Source of the DNA: Utricularia gibba
Taxonomy: Eukaryota > Streptophyta > Magnoliopsida > Lamiales > Lentibulariaceae
NCBI GenBank assembly: GCA_002189035.1
Contig: NEEC01000013.1
Span: 3,154,252 to 3,218,251 of the forward strand
DNA: 64,000 nucleotides
Reading direction: 5' to 3'
Below, in pieces: positions 58,719 through 64,000 of the stretch. Made by a program: the position numbers and the translations under genes. The notes below the pieces were generated by a model. That model did not search any database and was not told the DNA's origin. It was given only the letters and a program-made list of their open reading frames with translations. How positions within the stretch are numbered: the stretch's first letter is position 1; every line of letters starts with the position of its first letter.

Positions 58719-59245
58719 TCAAGGTAAGAGAGGGAGTTGGCCCTTTGGCATGTTCATTCTCATCCAAAACAACCTGAAATAAAGGCTATCGTGCAAGTGT
58801 GCAATTTTTTTTTGAATATTTTTAATTTGTTGTAATAAGAGAATCGCACGGGATCGGATGGAATTGCTGTGCGCGTGTTTTGCTTTTGAAGGATTGAAAT
58901 GATTTCATTAAATATGGTGCAAACCGGACTGAATATTGGGTAAATGAGATTGTTTATCTCAAAGTTTAGAGCCATATGATACCTGAGCAAGATAATAAGC
59001 TGATTGGGGTGTCCTTCCCTGCTGGCGAGGCGAATGGTGCGAGACTGGGAAGCCTTGATTTTCCTTTGGACATCAGCGGCTAGTGCAATCAATTCGCCCC
59101 AGTAAGCTTCTGCTCGGTTGTTCTGCAGTAACGGGAATAGGCGATTAGTCTCGATAAAGTTGGAGCCTTGGAGGTCTTTAGCAACGCCAAGTGCGAAGGG
59201 GACAACTAAAGCATCAGCGTGCTCGCGTGAAGAGACTGTTGACAT
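58719..59245 (-). CDS. Small conserved-looking plant protein, family not recognised
   Basis: Two exons: 59245-58983 and 58773-58719, 318 nt, 105 residues. Splice sites (CAG/gtatca and ATTTCAG) join in phase. The protein starts MSTVSSREHADALVVPFALG, continues with ETNRLFPLLQNNRAEAYWGE and RKIKASQSRTIRLASREGHP, and ends FWMRMNMPKGQLPLLP. It has no signal peptide and no clear membrane segment; the central part looks helical. The even codon use, a clean ATG and in-phase intron support a real gene. I cannot name a family or function; it could be a subunit of a larger complex. The gene is convergent with the TSR2-like gene. Confidence 0.65.
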
Positions 59246-60587
59246 TATGCGTATCTCCTGCTGATGGGTGCTCCAAGAAGGTGATTATTTTTTCCTGTGG
59301 TATTTGCGTGAGATCATCAAGAACTTGGTGTAATTTTTTAACTAACTCTCATAAATGTAATATACTCCAGAACACGAAATCATCTTTACTAGATGATATT
59401 TATGCAAAAGTTATGTATGACGTAAACATGCAATTGCGACGTATAAATTTTATACCTAGCATGATCAAATCCCTAATTAAATAATATTATAAATTATTGG
59501 CTATTCGGTTGACTTTATTTTATCCTTTTATTAGACAATCACGGCTTTTATTTATTATACATAGTGGCGCAAGAAATGCTACAAAGCCAACCCAGTTCAG
59601 GGGAGGAGGTTATCTAACTATGGCCTTCATTGAGGTGCATCTTTTTCGGTGTCTAGATTCTAGTGATCAGAGTAAGCTAGAAAGAACATCTAACTTAGAC
59701 GTCAGATGTACTACTAGCCTTTCCTGGGGTTGGATATCAATTCTTGGTTCCACCACAAATGGGGTGAGGAGGAGGAGGATGTGCGATTTTGGGAAGATTA
59801 TTGGGGAGGGGGTGGTAGGGCTCTAAAAGAATGATATCAGGAATTGTATGGTTCAAGGATTGGATATAATTGCTCCTTAGGTGAAGCATGGAGATGGGTG
59901 AAGAGTAACACAGCCAGAGATGAGCTACTAGAAGGAAATAGGGTTTAGGGAGAATGAAGAAATAATCCAAGACTCGATAGATGAATAAGGGGATGGAGCG
60001 ACAGATTGGAGCTGATGGTAGGTGGAATTGATACATTTTTCCATGGGGAAATTCAAGTGTGTGGAGCTATAATCATCATGCAAATAGTGGATTCAAATGT
60101 GAGAACAACATTCTCTCTATTTAGACAATAACATTAGAGTGGATTCAAATACAGTCAATATTATAATATCAATTCATCAGTGGCTGACAAACTCTAAAAC
60201 ATATGTTCACAGTAGAGCCTATGTGAGCGAGTAGTGACATCATGCAAATGGTGTATGGTAAAATTTGTAAAATAGAGAATTAATAGGGAAAATATCCCCT
60301 AAGGATACATATGTTATAAAAAAAGGATATTCGATTATGAAATTTGATGATTTTGACATAAAAAACTATTATTTTTAGGATGATATTATCGATAAAAACT
60401 TTTTCAGGAATCTGTGTTTACAATTTATTTCCACTAATACAATCCTTGGGCTTTATCAATGTGTCATATATTATATAAGAAAAGAAGACAACATAAGATG
60501 AGGGTATATGATGTCATGAGGGAGTTTTAACCAAAGCATTTTACACTCAAGTTACATCAACTCAAAATAGTACATTGTTTACATTGT
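59246..60587. other. 1.3 kb stretch without a recognised gene
   Basis: Lies upstream of the small leftward gene and downstream of the leftward LFG gene. The part 60050-60590 is AT-rich. A GA-rich patch is at about 59761-59820. No exon set, RNA gene or transposon end is recognised on either strand. Confidence 0.35.
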
Positions 60588-62004
60588 TCAATCACTATCA
60601 CTCAGAAGTGCAAGGAGATTGAGAAAGAGATTGATTATATCGAGATAGAGGCATGTAGCTGCTTCAATTGCCTGATCGTAGTTGAAGCGCTTGATGATAT
60701 TATCAGTATCATAAACTATGAATCCACAGAAAACTAGTGCTCCAATGCAAGCAAGAACCTGCTCTCCCACTCTTCCCATGGGAAATATGATCTGTCGCAT
60801 CAAGAATTTGAAGAGCACATTATTGAAGTGGGGAAAGTGTGGAACTATACTTTTCCAAAGAAGAATGTACCCTGATGATTCCAAAGGCCATGAGAAGTAA
60901 CATAGCACAAAGTAAAAAGGGACCCAAAAAGTTGAAGTCATAGCCTCGATTTGCGGCCACGAATGTGAAAAGTGTGAGAGCAGTAGTCACCAACAGTGTC
61001 AGACCAGCAGCCAGCAACACAATTTGCCCTGAAAAATGTCACCATGAATAAAAAAAAATCCACCCCTACTATTTTCTAAATTGTAATAAATCTAACTTGT
61101 GAAATTTACCAACATCTTAATACCAGCACAAAAAGATCACCTTTCCTTTGGGTGCAAGCAGCTCCCACCATCCATGCCATTGCAATGGTGAAAAGAATCA
61201 AAAGAATGATGTTCCAGGGATGCCGTTGGCTGAAGCAAGACATCATAAAGCACACTACAATCACGAAGCCGGTAAACAGATCATCATCACCGAGACTCTT
61301 GATCTCATCCCATTCATTTTTAATATCAATGCCATTTTTTTTTAAATTGAAGCCACAACTCAGAAATGATTTATTTTCGAACTTCAGATCATGACCCCCC
61401 CCCCCCCCCCCCCCCCCCAAAGAATTAAAAGACGAGAAGGGAAAAATCCCATATATAGGATCCGCATTGCCCAACAATGGCAGCAAGCCAATCAATTGAG
61501 TCCATATGGAGATAGCGCAACAAGTTTTTAATCGGTTTCATTCACAATGTTCTAAGTTCCATAACACATGCAACGTCCATCACAGTTGATCCAGGTAATC
61601 AAAGTCACAAAAAAAAGAAACTGAAGTCATGTCATACACATGGTTTTTCTTGAGTTCGCATTTTTTTAAATAGAGCGAACATATTCATTGCCAAAGCGAA
61701 TTTCAAAAGTTGCCAGAGCATGTGTAATAAAATAACTATTAAAAAAGCTCACATATAACGGTGAGGATCATGGCAGCAATCATGATATAAAGCCCTGCAG
61801 CTGTTTGCATGAATTCGCGAATTGGAAGAATGAGAAACATGGCAAGGCCAACCCCAACCGTAAGAAGAAATTGTAAGCACAGGATCGAATAAACTTTGCG
61901 GATGAAACCCAATCGGAGATCTGGTGGATCTTGCATGCCGGGTACATTTGATTGATGTTACCCATCTCGATGTCTTGACCATTCTTGTTCGAAAAGAATG
62001 CCAT
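60588..62004 (-). CDS. LIFEGUARD (LFG)/BI-1-related TMBIM membrane protein (one-base frameshift)
   Basis: Four exons: 62004-61753, 61254-61141, 61028-60871 and 60791-60588. The start MAFFSNKNGQDIEMGNINQ leads to the family core LRLGFIRKVYSILCLQFLLT. About seven membrane helices follow, with SQRHPWNIILL, ANRGYDFNFLGPFLL, and the C-terminal FCGFIVYDTDNIIKRFNYDQ and YLDIINLFLNLL (the di-aspartyl sensor motif D-T-D of TMBIM proteins). These are ER/Golgi/tonoplast membrane proteins linked to calcium leak and to suppression of cell death. Between MYP and GMQDPPDL the frame changes at the short G run 61940-61942. Exon 1 is one base short (252 instead of 253), and a restored protein has 242 residues. 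Intron 1 contains a 24-base poly-C tract. Confidence 0.9.
61395..61418. repeat. Poly-C tract of 24 bases
   Basis: An uninterrupted run of 24 C on the plus strand (G on the coding strand of the LFG gene), in LFG intron 1. Long poly-G RNA can fold into quadruplexes; the exact length is unreliable with most sequencing methods. Confidence 0.95.
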
Positions 62005-63375
62005 TATTGAACGATAAAACTTTTTTCAGATGCTAATACGATAAGTGTTTAAAAAATTTGGAATGGGCGACCTTTATTTTACAGAACAAAAGGAAAGAAA
62101 TCTAGGAAGCTAGATATGCTGTGGTGTCGAAAAGAAATGAAGGGCATCAGAGAATGCAGCCGAAATTTCAGGACATACATGATAAGAAGAAAGAATTCCT
62201 TGAATTTAAATGATGGGTATAGGATAACCAATGAAAAAATACATACAACAATAGAAGATTTCCCGGCTCTCCCTTATTTAAGAAAGCCTCTACATTGCCT
62301 TCAAGAGTGAGCGAACGGTGTATCAAAATTCCGAAAATTACAAATAGTAAACAATCTTGAACTGAACAAGGACAACATGTAAACAAAAAAAAAGAAGAAA
62401 GATTAATGCGTTATCTTCACTTATATGTATGCGGAAATGTAGAGATCCTATAGTTTTAAACATGAAGTTTTGAATAGAAAATTCGATCACAAAACCAAAC
62501 CAGACACAATTAATTGACACAACTAATGAAACAAAACTAACTTTATTCATAACCTCCTAATCTAGTAAATGATGGAAACTTTATCCTAATGACACATTTA
62601 TTTTGGACATAAGTAAGATCTTATAAACTAAACAACACATGTATAAAACCCACATTATTAACTATACGGCCTTCGTACTTCTCCTAATAATGATGTCTTT
62701 GAGCAAAATTCAATTCGCTTACTCAGTTGAATAAATTTGGAAACACACAAAGGCATTGTTAAAAGATCATTTGCTTACTCCTAAGTGGCACAGAATACCA
62801 GTCCAACTTGACCATCATTATTACCTTCACGTAAGCCATTAAACTCAATATAGATATGTTTACAATTTAGAGTTCAAAGTTTAGGTTTGAGAGTTTAGGG
62901 TTTAGGGTTCAATATTGAGGATCTAGGGTTTAGGGTTGAGGGTTTAAGGTTGATGGTTCAAGGTTCAGCACTTATGGCCGGTGCCATCCCCTCTGACCAT
63001 CATCATCTGAAGCATCATAGAGCCGGCACAGTTGATAATAACCACCATGCAGGCAGCACCAAAGAGAGTTTTCAGCTGAAATCCATCACCTGCTGCTGCT
63101 TAGGATTTTTTCAGCATTGTATTGGAAATTGCTATCTATACTCTTGGACAGAAGTTTTCGACATAGTCAGACGTTTGTATGCAGTGAACTGGTATGGTCC
63201 GAATTTCTCGGATCCAACTCAGTATGTCCGAAATTATCGATCCGAGTATATGACCCGACCCGACCCGAATCCAGTCTACAGAGCGTTAACGAACTACTAC
63301 ACGATTTTCATTAGTCTTCGGTTCGAGAAAAACTGCCGTACTGCAAACTGCATCTCGTGCATTCGGAATCGGGAA
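62005..63375. other. Subtelomeric spacer and upstream region of the OST5-like gene
   Basis: About 1.37 kb. The left part is the LFG promoter side. It is AT-rich up to about 62860, then an imperfect telomere-like array (62866-62970), then ordinary sequence with CCCGACCCGACCCGAATCC near 63258 that should hold the leader of the OST5-like gene. An open frame at 62950-63465 crosses the exon/intron border of that gene and is not supported as a protein. Confidence 0.45.
62866..62970 (+). repeat. Degenerate interstitial telomeric repeat array
   Basis: Fifteen consecutive heptamers in strict 7-base register, from TTTAGAG at 62866 to TTCAGCA ending at 62970. Four are perfect or near-perfect TTTAGGG; the rest differ by one to three bases (TTCAAAG, TTGAGGA, TTGATGG and others). 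Same orientation as the terminal array about 690 bases to the right. It is probably an old telomere tract that has mutated. Confidence 0.85.
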
Positions 63376-63574
63376 ATGGTAACTGCATTTGCTTCCGTTG
63401 ATTTTGCCGTTTGTTTGATGTTCTGCTTTCGTTTTCCGATGACTTTTTCTGTCGATTGTATTTGAAGGCTCCGGCAGCGAAACCGATCTCTAGCCCTGTT
63501 CCGGCTGAGTGGTATCCGATCCTCGCTTTTTTCATGGTATCAATTGGCCTTGTCCTCACCGCATCTTTCTCCAT
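63376..63574 (+). CDS. Oligosaccharyltransferase OST5/TMEM258-like subunit, first two exons only
   Basis: Exon 1 contributes only the ATG (63376-63378, followed by GTAACT). Exon 2, 63468-63574, reads APAAKPISSPVPAEWYPILA, then FFMVSIGLVLTASFS, followed by GTAAGT. This is the N-terminus and first membrane helix of the small OST5/TMEM258 family, whose full length is near 75-80 residues with a second helix. The protein belongs to the ER oligosaccharyltransferase that N-glycosylates proteins. The remaining exons cannot exist here, because the telomere array starts at 63663. The gene is therefore cut off by the chromosome end. A complete copy may lie elsewhere. Confidence 0.7.
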
Positions 63575-63662
63575 GTAAGTGGCTTTTCAACTGCGAAATG
63601 GAAATCTCAGATGTTTTTTTATGTCCGCTGTTTTAGGGTCGAGTAACCTTCTCCTCGGATAG

Positions 63663-64000
63663 TTTCGGGTTTAGGGTTTAGGGTTTAGGGTTCAGGGTTT
63701 GGGTTCAGGGTTTAGGGTTCAGGGTTTAGTGTTTAGGGTTCAGTGTTTAGGGTTCAGGGTTTAGGGTTCAGGGTTTAGTGTTTAGGGTTCAGTGTTTAGG
63801 GTTCAGGGTTTAGGGTTTAGGGTTTAGGGTTTAGGGTTTAGGGTTTAGGGTTTAGGGTTTAGGGTTTAGGGTTTAGGGTTTAGGGTTTAGGGTTTAGGGT
63901 TTAGGGTTTAGGGTTTAGGGTTTAGGGTTTAGGGTTTAGGGTTTAGGGTTTAGGGTTTAGGGTTTAGGGTTTAGGGTTTAGGGTTTAGGGTTTAGGGTTT
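63663..64000 (+). repeat. Telomere (TTTAGGG)n with variant proximal units
   Basis: The array starts with TTTCGGG at 63663 and keeps a 7-base register except one 6-base unit (TTTGGG, 63698-63703). Up to 63808 it contains variants TTCAGGG, TTTAGTG and TTCAGTG; from 63809 to the window edge at 64000 it is perfect TTTAGGG. A 49-base block of seven units occurs twice in tandem (63718-63766 and 63767-63815). The G-rich strand runs 5' to 3' outward, as at a right-hand chromosome end. Confidence 0.97.

Noticed and set aside
62950-63465. 171-codon open frame on the plus strand in the subtelomere
   Set aside because: It crosses the OST5-like ATG exon and intron 1, contains degenerate telomere sequence at its start, and has no homology.

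Overview
The window looks like a gene-dense, chromosome-terminal piece of a compact plant nuclear genome. The evidence is: many short-intron spliced genes with GT-AG borders; photosynthetic and plastid proteins encoded with transit peptides (PsaD, plastid GAPDH-A, DXS); plant-only families (CIPK, type-B response regulator, MAP65, pectinesterase); and a terminal array of the plant telomere heptamer TTTAGGG, oriented outward at the right edge. About 25 genes or gene remnants fit in 64 kb, roughly one per 2.5 kb. Such density suggests a miniaturised angiosperm genome (for example Lentibulariaceae), but that is inference.

Layout. 0-12 kb: 3' part of a metallo-beta-lactamase-fold gene (+), a large thioredoxin-fold/DUF179 gene (-), two tandem serine carboxypeptidase genes (+), and plastid GAPDH-A (-). 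12-35 kb: a gene-poor 3 kb stretch with an orphan promoter-like motif cluster, then MAP65 (+), CIPK1 (+), mitochondrial pyruvate dehydrogenase kinase (-), a receptor-like kinase (+), a PP2C phosphatase (+) and a type-B response regulator (-). 35-46 kb: a DUF789 gene (-), an unrecognised possible gene (+), a TPR gene (-), a pectinesterase pseudogene (+) and a truncated HIG1-domain fragment (-). 46-54 kb: a BRCT-domain protein (+) and DXS (-), tail to tail. 54-64 kb: a mitochondrial-type tRNA-Gln remnant, psaD (+), prefoldin subunit 2 (+), a TSR2-like gene (+), a small unrecognised gene (-), a LIFEGUARD/BI-1 family gene (-), a degenerate interstitial telomere array, the first two exons of an oligosaccharyltransferase OST5/TMEM258-like gene, and the telomere.

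Functional themes are ordinary housekeeping: photosynthesis and plastid metabolism (PsaD, GAPDH-A, DXS), signalling (CIPK1, RLK, PP2C, type-B ARR, PDK), cytoskeleton and folding (MAP65, prefoldin), and ER or cell-death control (OST5, LFG). I see no operon-like or defence-like system.

Two points matter most. First, exon-phase bookkeeping shows exactly one missing base in each of seven otherwise intact conserved genes, usually at short G/C or A homopolymers. Uncorrected sequencing indels are the likeliest cause, so the 'broken' state of these genes should not be taken at face value. Second, the chromosome end appears to cut through the OST5-like gene: the telomere starts about 90 bp into its second intron. 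The boundary contains a tandem 49-bp higher-order repeat of variant telomere units.
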